Shown piece after piece: positions 18,182-26,320 of a stretch of 64,000 bases of DNA. The position numbers were made by a program, and so were the translations under genes. Source of the stretch: an uncultured Lachnospiraceae bacterium (GTDB taxonomy: Bacteria; Bacillota; Clostridia; Lachnospirales; Lachnospiraceae); the NCBI GenBank assembly GCA_910578345.1, contig CAJTRA010000002.1, positions 62,001 through 126,000 of the forward strand, in the 5' to 3' direction. The notes beneath the pieces are model-generated. The model ran no database searches. It was not told the DNA's origin and saw nothing but the letters and a program-made list of their open reading frames with translations. Each line of letters begins with the position of its first letter. Position 1 is the first letter of the stretch.

Positions 18182-19483
18182 TTACTCCGTAAAAAAAGCC
18201 CGCGCAAACTGTTCCAGCGCCTCCTGATCCTTCGCGCCCATCATCTCACAACTGGAGTGCATGGCTAACAGGCCAACCCCCAAATCCGCTGTCTTCATTG
18301 GAAGCCGGGAAGAGATGACAGACCCGATCGTTCCGCCGCCCCTTGTATTGGAATGCTTCACAAAGCGCTGATACGGAATCTTCTTCTCTTCACAGAGCGC
18401 GATGACAGCCGCCAGAATCTCTGGATCCCAAGAGTACGTCTGGTTGCTTGCCGTTTTCAAGACAAATCCCTTTCCCAGCACCGGATAATTCGTGATATCC
18501 TGGCTTCCTGGATAATTCGGATGATAGGCGTGGGCGACATCCACAGAGAGCATCATCCCATCCGAAAGATCTGCCATACAGTCCACCGCATTTCTGCCAA
18601 AAGCCTGCCAGATTTTCTGAACGATAATAACTGGCAGGCAGGAATCTGCGCCCTGTTTGCTGAGACTTCCTATTTCTTCATTATCGAAAAGACATACCAG
18701 ATTGATGCGGTCAGCATTTTCGCTGTCGATCAAACCATGGATAAGCGCACAGACAGAAGTGATATCGTCCAGACGCGGTGAACAGAGAAACTCACCTGTG
18801 ATACCGGCCTGATACGGCTGTTGTGTGTTATAGATGCACAGATCGTAGTCCAGTATATCCTCTTTCTTAAGGTCAAATCTTTCCGCCAGGAACTCCGTAA
18901 ATTTCGTATCTTTGTCCAGCGCTTCCCCCGTGGTGCCAAGCAGCGGCAGGAGGTGTTTCTGATTGTCAATCGGAACGCCTTTCTCATTCACTTCACGATT
19001 CATGTGGACTGCCAGATTTGGCAGATACACAACCGGATCCTTAAAATCCACCAGATGGCTTACCGGTCTGTCATAACGCTCCCCGCGTGTCACAACTCTG
19101 CCCGCAAGCGAAAGCGGTCTGTCGAAGAAAGTATTTAGAATCGGCCCGCCGTACACCTCTGTGTTTAACTGCATATATCCCTGTGCAAAGATTTCTGGAT
19201 TCGGCTTGATTTTAATTGCAGGGAAATCCGTATGTGCTCCGCCAATGTGAATGCCGTTCTTCAGATCGCATTCCCTGCCTACCGTAAACGCATAGAGCGT
19301 CGTGCCAAATGGCATACAGAAATATCGTCCGCCTCTGTCTAATTTCCATGTATCTTTCAAAGACACTTCCTCAAATCCTGCCTCCAAGAGCAGTCGCCTG
19401 GTGTATGCGACTACATGGTAGGCTGAGACGCCGGACTTTAGATAAGATATTAAGTTTGTGCTTTCCCTGGATAATTCCTGCAT
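18182..19483 (-). CDS. apeB: M18 family aminopeptidase
   Basis: About 433 residues, usual for M18 zinc aminopeptidases that release N-terminal (often acidic) residues from peptides in the cytoplasm. Metal-site motifs are complete: HIGGAHTDFPAIK, LFDNEEIGS, SVDVAHAYHPN and LLAMHSSCEMMG near the end. The start MQELSRES sits nine bases after AGAGG; an ATG two codons earlier is too close to that site. The gene stands alone between a terminator and an unrelated lipoprotein gene. No sign of secretion. Confidence 0.93.
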   Translation of the reverse strand: MQELSRESTNLISYLKSGVSAYHVVAYTRRLLLEAGFEEVSLKDTWKLDRGGRYFCMPFGTTLYAFTVGRECDLKNGIHIGGAHTDFPAIKIKPNPEIFAQGYMQLNTEVYGGPILNTFFDRPLSLAGRVVTRGERYDRPVSHLVDFKDPVVYLPNLAVHMNREVNEKGVPIDNQKHLLPLLGTTGEALDKDTKFTEFLAERFDLKKEDILDYDLCIYNTQQPYQAGITGEFLCSPRLDDITSVCALIHGLIDSENADRINLVCLFDNEEIGSLSKQGADSCLPVIIVQKIWQAFGRNAVDCMADLSDGMMLSVDVAHAYHPNYPGSQDITNYPVLGKGFVLKTASNQTYSWDPEILAAVIALCEEKKIPYQRFVKHSNTRGGGTIGSVISSRLPMKTADLGVGLLAMHSSCEMMGAKDQEALEQFARAFFTE

Positions 19484-19656
19484 TATCATATTCCTCTCTA
19501 TTTCAATACTATCACGATCCGCTATACGTTTTCCTCTTTTTCACAGAATGCACATCCGTACTTGCGGATATGCTCCGACGCGATCCTTCTCATTGAGCAG
19601 ACTGCCCTCAAGCAGATACTCATTCTTGCTATACTGCTCCTCTATGATCCTGCCTC

Positions 19657-19714
19657 AAAAACACAGTTATCGCTGCGGTTTTCTATTTTACCAAACCATG
19701 CAACGATAACTGTG
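19657..19714 (-). terminator. Terminator of the OB-like lipoprotein gene
   Basis: An 11-base inverted repeat (CGATAACTGTG and CACAGTTATCG at the ends) with a partly paired interior is followed on the minus strand by TTTTTG. Confidence 0.7.
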
Positions 19715-19728
19715 AATTCTTATAAATA

Positions 19729-20625
19729 TTATTTTGCCGCATTCACCGATGTAATATGCGGATTCGCGCCCTCATACCAGTACAGGAAACCTTCCATATC
19801 GATCTTATCGCCGATCTGCAGCTCTTTTACCGCTTTGTAAACATCTGTTGAGCTGTCACACAGATAAGACTCAACAGTAAACGTATAGGTCGCCCCATCA
19901 AGAGATACGTTAAAGTAAAGATCGTCGCCCTCCTGACCGGAACCATCCCATTTATACAGGAACGGTACGTCATTGCCTGCGTCATCCTGGCCTGCCGCCT
20001 CAACGGTCATGCCTTTGAAGGACACATATCTGTTCTGGTACTCCTGCAGATCGTCCAGTCCAAGGTAGGTCGTAACATCCACGGGCTCCGCCACATAATT
20101 GCCTTCTTCGATCTCATATGTCGCATCGATGATCTCCACCTCGCCGGACCACTCTGCCTTATAACCTGTCACCTTGATCTTCGTACCAGGTGTCAATTTC
20201 TCATACTCCTCTTCGGAACACGGCAATTCATAGATGAAATAACCGCCGTCCTGATCCTGTGTGTAAAGAGTCGCCTTGTCCTCCCACCAGGACTGCTTCG
20301 CCTGTACATATGTCTCAACCACAACCTCTGTATCCAGTTCTGCCGCCGCGTACTCTGCGTAGGTCATAACGCCCTCAGATTTCTCCTCTGCGCTGGTGGA
20401 TGCTGCTTCTTCCGTCTCCACCGCCTCTTCTTCCGCAGGCTCTGCCGTCGCGTCGGCTTCCGCCTCTGTTTCCTCTGCCGCTTCGGTCTCTTCCTGCGCC
20501 GTATCCTCTGTGCTTGTCTCTTCTGCTGCCGGTGCAGTCTCGGCCGCGCCGCCGTTGTCCGAGCCGCAGCCTGCACATGTCACTACAAGCGCAGACACCA
20601 TCAGTAACGCTGTTAATCGTTTCAT
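19729..20625 (-). CDS. Lipoprotein with Glu/Ala-rich linker and two OB-fold-like segments
   Basis: About 298 residues. The start MKRLTALLMVSALVVT follows AGAGGAGG and opens a lipoprotein signal ending in AGCGSD. Residues of about 25-90 form a low-complexity Glu/Ala/Thr linker. The remainder has two segments that look like OB folds used in small surface lipoproteins: one ending around KIKVTGYKAEWSGEVEI, the other around QIGDKIDMEGFLYWYEG. Both carry the pattern of a strand before 'G-x-x-I-x-V/M-x-G'. No enzymatic motif. It is a single-gene unit with its own terminator. Function unknown; a surface binding or wall-associated role is only a guess. Confidence 0.8.
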   Translation of the reverse strand: MKRLTALLMVSALVVTCAGCGSDNGGAAETAPAAEETSTEDTAQEETEAAEETEAEADATAEPAEEEAVETEEAASTSAEEKSEGVMTYAEYAAAELDTEVVVETYVQAKQSWWEDKATLYTQDQDGGYFIYELPCSEEEYEKLTPGTKIKVTGYKAEWSGEVEIIDATYEIEEGNYVAEPVDVTTYLGLDDLQEYQNRYVSFKGMTVEAAGQDDAGNDVPFLYKWDGSGQEGDDLYFNVSLDGATYTFTVESYLCDSSTDVYKAVKELQIGDKIDMEGFLYWYEGANPHITSVNAAK

Positions 20626-20801
20626 AATTTTCCTCCTCTTTTCACCTGTCATAAGGTGTTTGCAGAATCCTCTGCTGCATTAGTTTAATTCCGACATAAA
20701 TTATACGCGATATTTCTGATATGTCAATAACATCTCTTTCTTTCCTTCATCGTTTCCGACTCCATCCAAAGGCATATACGGAATCTTTTACGGCGTTATC
20801 C

Positions 20802-21098
20802 ATACAACACAACCTATCCGCACTGAATATTAACCGGCAGTTTGAGATGATAATGAAAAGCTCTGCGAAATACTCTGAAAAATTATCCAGCGGCTATCGG
20901 ATCAATCGTGCGGCGGATGACGCGTCAGGTCTGTCACTCTCCAAAAAAATGCGAAGGCAGATCCGTGGCTTACAGCAGGCATCAAGAAATATTCAGGATG
21001 GGATTTCTCTTTGCCAGGTTACAAGACGCCCTGTTTGGGGAGATTGACTGAATTGCCAACACGACAACATTTAACAAGAAAATTTATCCGCTACGTGG
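20802..21098 (+). pseudogene. Flagellin gene relic (N-terminal region with internal deletion)
   Basis: Unmistakable flagellin N-terminal sequence is present: [15 protein letters not shown], then [32 protein letters not shown] and DGISLCQV. The start codon position reads TTA instead of ATG. After SLCQV the frame is lost; in the next frame ALFGEID, a stop, and IANTTTFNKKIYPLRG follow, which matches the flagellin region about 40 residues further along. So there is an internal deletion, a frameshift, a premature stop and no C-terminal domain. No other flagellar gene is in the window. It probably marks loss of motility in this lineage (inference). Confidence 0.85.
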
Positions 21099-21189
21099 CA
21101 GCAGTGTAAAATCGGTGACATTATCGAGTCCGCTAAGCGGAAATCTGACAATAGAAGAATATGTACAGAAATCTACTTTTCATTATCAT

Positions 21190-21212
21190 AGCAGCAGGCG
21201 TCGCCTGCTCAC
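21190..21212 (-). terminator. Weak hairpin after the ABC operon
   Basis: AGCAGG and CCTGCT with a five-base loop follow the SBP stop codon on the minus strand. The T-tract is poor, so this is only a possible terminator. Confidence 0.35.
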
Positions 21213-21220
21213 ACACGGCC

Positions 21221-22861
21221 TTATCTTTTCTTCTTTCCCAGAAATCCGGCCGCCACATAGAGCAGGATCAATCCCCACACCCCCGCGAGGCTGACAATCA
21301 GGATCACCGCCGTCCGCGGCAGCTTCCCAAGATCGTCCCGTCCGGATGACATGCCATTCTGGCGCTCGATCTGGTCCAGACGATAGAGCGAAGACATGTC
21401 TGCATATAACTTCTCCATATACGCGCCGTCCACTGTCTGCTTCCTGCGCACTGACTTCACCGTGGTCTCGATCATCTGCCCCGCCGCGTCGCGCAGAGAC
21501 GCCGAACCGTTAAATACCGGCGTCACAAAAGTATCCTCCATATGCGTTAACAGCAGGTCGGCCGCCTTGATCTTAACTTCATAATGCGCCTCATCCTCAC
21601 CACAGGCTTTCAAGTAGGCTCTGTATTCCTCCGACTCCTGAGCCTTGGAAGTCACCGGCACATAGCCTTCTGTCCCCGAATAGGCGATCTGCACCTCGTT
21701 CGTGAGCAGATACTGCGCGAACAGCCAGGACGCCAGCACTTCCTGCGGATCTTCCTTATTGAAGATGCAGACGGAAGGCCCCTGGGAGATCATCTGCGGA
21801 TGTGCCGGATCAAACTGCGGAATCGGCATCACCATCGTCTCAAACTCCACAATCTTGTCCTCACTGATATCGGAGAGCGGCGCATCAGTCCCCATCCAGG
21901 TAGCGCCCGCCGTCGAATCCACCGCGAAGATACACTGCCCGGCATTGAAGAAGTTAGCCGGATAACTGGAAATCTTGAAGGTAGAAAAGGCTCCGTTCTT
22001 CGCATGATCCGCTATCGTATACAGAAGTTCCTTCGTCGTGTCATTAAAGATCTGAATCTCCCCGTCCGCCGTCGAATACCCGGCCCCTTTCTGCCGCAGC
22101 ATCTGGATCATCATATTGTCGGTGGATTTGTAGATAAAAGGAAGCATCACATTCTGGCCGTTTACCAGATAATTCTCCTCATCGTCCATGGCCATGGCCG
22201 CCTCAGACACCTCCCACACAAAATCCCAGGTCAGCGTTTCCGGCAGCGTATACCCCATTGCCTCCACATAGGTCTTATTGACATAACAGGCTTCCGTGGA
22301 CCGCATATAAGGCATTGCATAATAATGCCCGCCGAAAGAACATTCCTCCAGAAATTGGGGGATGATCTCCTCCGCCCGCGGCGCATCAAACCTGACTTCG
22401 CTTCCGCCTGCGCCGTATCGTCCATCTACAAACAATTCATCCAATGGCACCACCAGGTTGCCCCCTGTCAGATAGGTTGCAATATGATCCGGATAGGTGA
22501 TACACACATTAGGCGTGGTATTTGTGGCGATATTGGTAATCACATCATTGTAGATCTTGCCATAATCCGTATATAGACGCAGATTCACGGTAATATTCGG
22601 GTACAGATTCTCAAAATCTTCGATCGCCTTCTCATAGATGGCCGTCTGATTCTTATTGGTATCGTTCTTGGCCCAGAAAGTAACCTCATATTCTCTGGAA
22701 AGGTCAAATTCCTCCGGCACGGTAAAACGCTGCATTCCCTTACTGCCATGACAACCGGTGAGAAAACCTGCACCACACAGCATAAGAACTCCCATATACA
22801 AACGATTGATTCTGCGCCTGCATTGTTTCCTCAACAGTCCTTTCTTACGATCTCTCTTCAT
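21221..22861 (-). CDS. Solute-binding protein with lipobox and C-terminal membrane anchor
   Basis: About 546 residues. The basic N-terminus is followed by LYMGVLMLCGAGFLTGCHG with a lipobox, then a CUT1-type binding domain (YEVTFWAKNDTNKNQT, later ACYVNKTYVEAMGYT). The odd part is the end: after about 470 residues comes a linker and then a membrane helix (VILIVSLAGVWGLILLY) closed by GKKKR. Ordinary binding lipoproteins lack this. The double anchor could hold the protein tightly at the transporter. The start at MKRDRKKG or the ATG four codons earlier cannot be decided; GAGGAATG lies between. Last gene of the permease-permease-SBP unit. Confidence 0.88.
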   Translation of the reverse strand: MKRDRKKGLLRKQCRRRINRLYMGVLMLCGAGFLTGCHGSKGMQRFTVPEEFDLSREYEVTFWAKNDTNKNQTAIYEKAIEDFENLYPNITVNLRLYTDYGKIYNDVITNIATNTTPNVCITYPDHIATYLTGGNLVVPLDELFVDGRYGAGGSEVRFDAPRAEEIIPQFLEECSFGGHYYAMPYMRSTEACYVNKTYVEAMGYTLPETLTWDFVWEVSEAAMAMDDEENYLVNGQNVMLPFIYKSTDNMMIQMLRQKGAGYSTADGEIQIFNDTTKELLYTIADHAKNGAFSTFKISSYPANFFNAGQCIFAVDSTAGATWMGTDAPLSDISEDKIVEFETMVMPIPQFDPAHPQMISQGPSVCIFNKEDPQEVLASWLFAQYLLTNEVQIAYSGTEGYVPVTSKAQESEEYRAYLKACGEDEAHYEVKIKAADLLLTHMEDTFVTPVFNGSASLRDAAGQMIETTVKSVRRKQTVDGAYMEKLYADMSSLYRLDQIERQNGMSSGRDDLGKLPRTAVILIVSLAGVWGLILLYVAAGFLGKKKR

Positions 22862-22882
22862 ATCAACACCCATTCCTCTATT

Positions 22883-23758
22883 CTATCCCTTCGTTCCCCC
22901 TCTTGACACCCCTGCCATGATCTTATTGCGGAAGATCAAAAACAGCACAATCAACGGAAGTGAAATGACCACCACCGCCGCCATCATGGCAGGAATGTTC
23001 TCGCGGCCGAACCCATTCTCCCGTATCTCTTGAATACCGTTGGAAACCAGATAATAATTCTCATCATCCGTGATCAGCCTTGGCCAGACATAGGAATTCC
23101 AGCATTCGATCACCTTCAGAATCGTGATTGTGATCAACGTCGGTTTCGAGATTGGAATCATCACCTTAAAAAGATATTTCAGGTCGGAAGTGCCGTCCAC
23201 CTTCGCCGCATAGTAGAGGCTGTCCGGTATCTGTTCGAAATTCTCTTTCAACAGATAAATATAGAAGACCGAAGTAACGGAGGGCAGGATCAGCCCCGGA
23301 AATGTGTTGCGCATGTCCAGGTTAGTAATGGTGACAAAGTTCGTGATGATCACCAGTTCGCTTGGAATCATCATCAGTGAGAGAAACAGGATAAACACCA
23401 CATTTTTTCCCCGAAAGTCCAGACGCGCAAAAGCATAGGCCGCCAGCGTGATCACCGCCAGCATGGCCGCTGTCGTCGCCACGGTGAAGATCGTAGTATT
23501 GAGCAGATAGCGTCCTAACGGCACCGCAGTGAACGCTTCCGTATAATTCTGCAAGGTGGGCGACAGGGTAAAAAACCGCGGGACGCTCTCCGCGTTATAC
23601 GCACTGTAACTCTTTACAGAAGTCAGGAGCATCCAGTAAAAAGGAAACAGCACGATCACTGCCCACACTGCCAAAAAGAAATAGGTGACTGCATTGAAAG
23701 TGATCCTGCGGGCTTTGGCAGTTTTCTCTATTCTGATATAGTCCTTGCTGTTATTCAT
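22883..23758 (-). CDS. Carbohydrate ABC transporter permease (MalG type)
   Basis: About 291 residues, six membrane segments, EAA loop YYAAKVDGTSDLKYL followed by VMIPISKPT. The start MNNSKDYI follows GGAGG at five bases. It lies 10-20 bp before the SBP gene and 140 bp after the MalF-type gene; that gap carries four small inverted repeats. It is the second membrane subunit of the importer whose ATPase gene is at 25006-26115. Confidence 0.92.
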   Translation of the reverse strand: MNNSKDYIRIEKTAKARRITFNAVTYFFLAVWAVIVLFPFYWMLLTSVKSYSAYNAESVPRFFTLSPTLQNYTEAFTAVPLGRYLLNTTIFTVATTAAMLAVITLAAYAFARLDFRGKNVVFILFLSLMMIPSELVIITNFVTITNLDMRNTFPGLILPSVTSVFYIYLLKENFEQIPDSLYYAAKVDGTSDLKYLFKVMIPISKPTLITITILKVIECWNSYVWPRLITDDENYYLVSNGIQEIRENGFGRENIPAMMAAVVVISLPLIVLFLIFRNKIMAGVSRGGTKG

Positions 23759-23770
23759 GCTAACCTCCAT

Positions 23771-23878
23771 GATTCCGCTCTGCGGAATCTCAAATCACAA
23801 GACAAGCAAGCTTGTTTAAGAGAATACCTTGCTTTTGGGCATTCTCTGACGTGAGAATGATTGGAAGTTCTTCTCACG
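23771..23878 (-). repeat. Cluster of four small inverted repeats between the permease genes
   Basis: Within 108 bp there are four stems: GATTCCGC/GCGGAATC (23771-23789), ACAAG/CTTGT (23802-23815), AGAGAAT/ATTCTCT (23819-23847) and CGTGAGAA/TTCTCACG (23850-23878). None has a T-run. They may protect or process the mRNA and so set different levels of the two permeases. Confidence 0.55.
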
Positions 23879-23898
23879 ATGCCATTCCTCTTAATATA

Positions 23899-24801
23899 TT
23901 AATAGTGCACTCTTCTTTTGCTGACCAACAAATTAATACACGTGATCGTCAGTACGATCGCAAACAAAAGAATTGCCGCCGCGGAAGCGTAGGACGGATA
24001 CCCGCCGCTGTCCCCATAAAGCATATCGTAGACGTACCCCACGATCGTATTCATCTCCGCGGCATTTAAGTCCGTCCCGAACAGAGCCACCACGTCACTG
24101 TAAGCCTTGAAGGCACCGATAAAACCTGTAATGATCAGATAAAAGATCATAGGGGAGATCATCGGCAGCGTGATTCTTCCGAAAATCCGAAATGCCGAGG
24201 TGCCGTCCACCCTGGCTGCCTGATAAAGCTGTTCATTCACCGACGCCAGTGCACTGGTCAGAATCAGGATCTTGAAGGGCATTACCACCCAAATCGTATA
24301 CAGGCACAGGACAAACATCTTCGCCCAGTAAGGCCCGTCGATAAAATCAACGGAGCTCCCGCCAAACCATGTGATCAGCAGATTAATCAGCCCGTCCGAG
24401 TACGCCGTCTTCTTGAACAGAATCATAAACACCAGCCCCACCGCCAGCGTGTTCGTCACATAAGGCAGAAAATAGACTGTCTGGAACAACTTCCGCAGCG
24501 GCCTGATCGAATGCAGCCCCACAGAGATCAAAAGCGCAATCCCTGTGGAAAGCGGCACCGTGATGACGACCAGCAGAAACGTATTCCTGACCGCCTGCAG
24601 GAAATAAGGATCATGCAGCACATAAGCATAATTGTAGACGCCGATCCCGAAATGCATCTGAGATGCCGAATTGTATCCCTCCTCGAAAGAATAGACGAAA
24701 ACGTCGATCAGGGGATATACCATAAATACCCCCAGAAACAGAATCGCCGGCAAAAGATACAGCCAGCCTTTGAAGCCGCTGTCCCTCCATCTCTTTCTCA
24801 T
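23899..24801 (-). CDS. Carbohydrate ABC transporter permease (MalF/UgpA type)
   Basis: About 300 residues with six membrane segments and the EAA motif YQAARVDGTSAFRIF followed by ITLPMISPM. The start MRKRWRDS follows AAGGAGTG at about ten bases; an upstream TTG seven codons earlier overlaps that site and is unlikely. It is the first gene of the permease-permease-SBP unit, and about 200 bp separate it from the ATPase gene. A palindrome in that gap may be an operator. Confidence 0.92.
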   Translation of the reverse strand: MRKRWRDSGFKGWLYLLPAILFLGVFMVYPLIDVFVYSFEEGYNSASQMHFGIGVYNYAYVLHDPYFLQAVRNTFLLVVITVPLSTGIALLISVGLHSIRPLRKLFQTVYFLPYVTNTLAVGLVFMILFKKTAYSDGLINLLITWFGGSSVDFIDGPYWAKMFVLCLYTIWVVMPFKILILTSALASVNEQLYQAARVDGTSAFRIFGRITLPMISPMIFYLIITGFIGAFKAYSDVVALFGTDLNAAEMNTIVGYVYDMLYGDSGGYPSYASAAAILLFAIVLTITCINLLVSKRRVHY

Positions 24802-24896
24802 CCTGTCCGCACTCCTTTCCAAAACCTTTTATTGCCTTTTATCCATAGTCTTTGCTTCGTCTAAAGCGGTGGACTAATTTCTTTCGCCTCATTTTC

Positions 24897-24913
24897 GTCC
24901 ACAAACTGTGGAC
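24897..24913. promoter_or_regulatory. Palindrome in the ATPase-permease gap
   Basis: GTCCACA and TGTGGAC are separated by three bases, a perfect inverted repeat about 95 bases before the MalF-type gene. The string GTGGACTAATTT occurs twice in this gap (one copy overlaps the palindrome). It is a candidate operator; no promoter boxes could be assigned with confidence. Confidence 0.4.
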
Positions 24914-25005
24914 TAATTTGCATAAAACTTGCCTTGCAATTTCCCATGTAGAACTGCAAATAACTCTTTAAATTCCATTAATCCATTCCACTAATTTATA
25001 TCATC

Positions 25006-26115
25006 CTACGATTCCGTTATCTCCCCACAGATCCGCTCCTCCGTATCCTTGCCAAACAGGAATACCTTCTGCGGTTTTAAGGAAAATCTGACTGTACCGC
25101 CTGCCGGATCCACCCGGTTCTCCGCGCTGATGATGGCGCGGACTGTCGGATTTAGGGATGCACTGTGCCTGGATACCACGCTGATATCGCGACCCATTAC
25201 CTCTACGCTGCCAAATTCACAGCTAAGAGCGCCCGTCTCACAGAGCACAAAACCTTCCGGCCGCACGCCCACATACACTTCCTGGTCAGCAATCCCAGGA
25301 ACCCTCAGTACCGCATCCTGCCCCAGATACAGCCTGCCGCCTCTGCACTGTCCTGCAAACACATTGATCGGCGGCGTACCGAGGAATCTGGCCACAAACA
25401 GATTTGCGGGATCATCGTAGACCGCCTGCGGCCTGCCGATCTGCTGTACCACGCCCTCCTTCATCACCACAATCCTGTCGGAAATACTCATTGCTTCTTC
25501 CTGGTCATGGGTCACGAAAATAGTAGTAATCCCGGTCTCTCTCTGAATTCTTCTGATCTCCTCCCTCGTCTGAAGCCGCAGCCTGGCGTCAAGATTCGAC
25601 AAAGGCTCGTCAAGCAAAAGCACGCCGGGCATTTTCACCAGAGCGCGTGCAATCGCCACCCGCTGCTGTTGTCCGCCGGATAATTCTCCTGGCTTACGGT
25701 CCATCAGCCCGTCTATCTGCACAAGCTTTGCCGCTTCAGCCGCCTTTTCCAGCATAGCCGTCTTTGACGGCCTGTTCTTTCCTTTCAGGTTCTGGAGTGG
25801 GAACAGAATATTCTGCTTTACCGTAAGATGCGGATAAAGCGCATAATTCTGGAAGACCAGCCCCACACCCCGCTTCTCCGGCGGCAGGTCGGTGATATCG
25901 TCCTCACCGAAAAAGATCCGCCCGGCGGTAGGCTTCAAAAGCCCGCTGATCAGATTGAGCGCAGTACTTTTCCCACAGCCGGAAGGCCCCAAAAGCCCGA
26001 CCAGTTCCCCGTCCGGAATCTCAACTGTGAAATCATTGACTGCCGTCACTTCCCCGGCGTTCTTCTTCCCTCTGCCGGAAAATTTTTTCGTCAAGTTCTG
26101 TAATACAACCTTCAT
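25006..26115 (-). CDS. MsmX/UgpC-type carbohydrate ABC transporter ATPase
   Basis: About 369 residues. Walker A GPSGCGKST, signature LSGGQQQRVAIARAL, Walker B VLLLDEPLSNLD and switch His in FVTHDQEEAMS are all intact, followed by a C-terminal TOBE regulatory domain. The start MKVVLQNLTKKF follows GGGAG at six bases; the open frame runs 22 codons further without support. It energises the permeases encoded next to it, and because the two CUT1 operons at 1-11 kb have no ATPase, it may also serve them, as MsmX does in Bacillus and Streptococcus (inference). Confidence 0.95.
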   Translation of the reverse strand: MKVVLQNLTKKFSGRGKKNAGEVTAVNDFTVEIPDGELVGLLGPSGCGKSTALNLISGLLKPTAGRIFFGEDDITDLPPEKRGVGLVFQNYALYPHLTVKQNILFPLQNLKGKNRPSKTAMLEKAAEAAKLVQIDGLMDRKPGELSGGQQQRVAIARALVKMPGVLLLDEPLSNLDARLRLQTREEIRRIQRETGITTIFVTHDQEEAMSISDRIVVMKEGVVQQIGRPQAVYDDPANLFVARFLGTPPINVFAGQCRGGRLYLGQDAVLRVPGIADQEVYVGVRPEGFVLCETGALSCEFGSVEVMGRDISVVSRHSASLNPTVRAIISAENRVDPAGGTVRFSLKPQKVFLFGKDTEERICGEITES

Positions 26116-26258
26116 GTCTGCTCCCATTCCGCCGCACTGGCCTTTGTTCCGTTCTGGTTCCCTGCCGTCGCCTTTTCCCAAAAGATACCGTATTTATTTT
26201 ACCAAATACCGGCAGAAAATAAAAGCCGCAACAGCCCACAATCTACAAACAGACATAA

Positions 26259-26296
26259 CAGATCACGCCAACCACCGAGGCGATTGGCGTGATCTG
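26259..26296 (-). terminator. Long hairpin after the DUF5060 hydrolase gene
   Basis: A perfect 13-base inverted repeat (arms CAGATCACGCCAA and TTGGCGTGATCTG) with a 12-base loop lies just after the hydrolase stop codon. The tail on the minus strand (TTATGTCTGTTTG) is only moderately T-rich. It may be a terminator or a partial one, because the ATPase gene continues in the same direction. Confidence 0.6.
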
Positions 26297-26320
26297 TATA
26301 AAACTGCCGGCATTTTCTTT

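Noticed and set aside
19541..19655. Short coding-like frame on the minus strand (EEQYSKNEYLLEGSLLNEK) between the lipoprotein and aminopeptidase genes
   Set aside because: About 37 codons, no start with ribosome-binding site and located after a terminator; perhaps a gene scrap, not supportable as a gene.
20396..20683. Ser/Ala-rich open frames opposite the lipoprotein linker
   Set aside because: They are complements of the Glu/Ala-rich linker of the real gene and have no ribosome-binding site.
21584..22576. A 330-codon plus-strand open frame
   Set aside because: It lies wholly opposite the SBP gene, has no recognisable domain, and is Arg/His-rich as expected for an antisense frame in GC-rich DNA.
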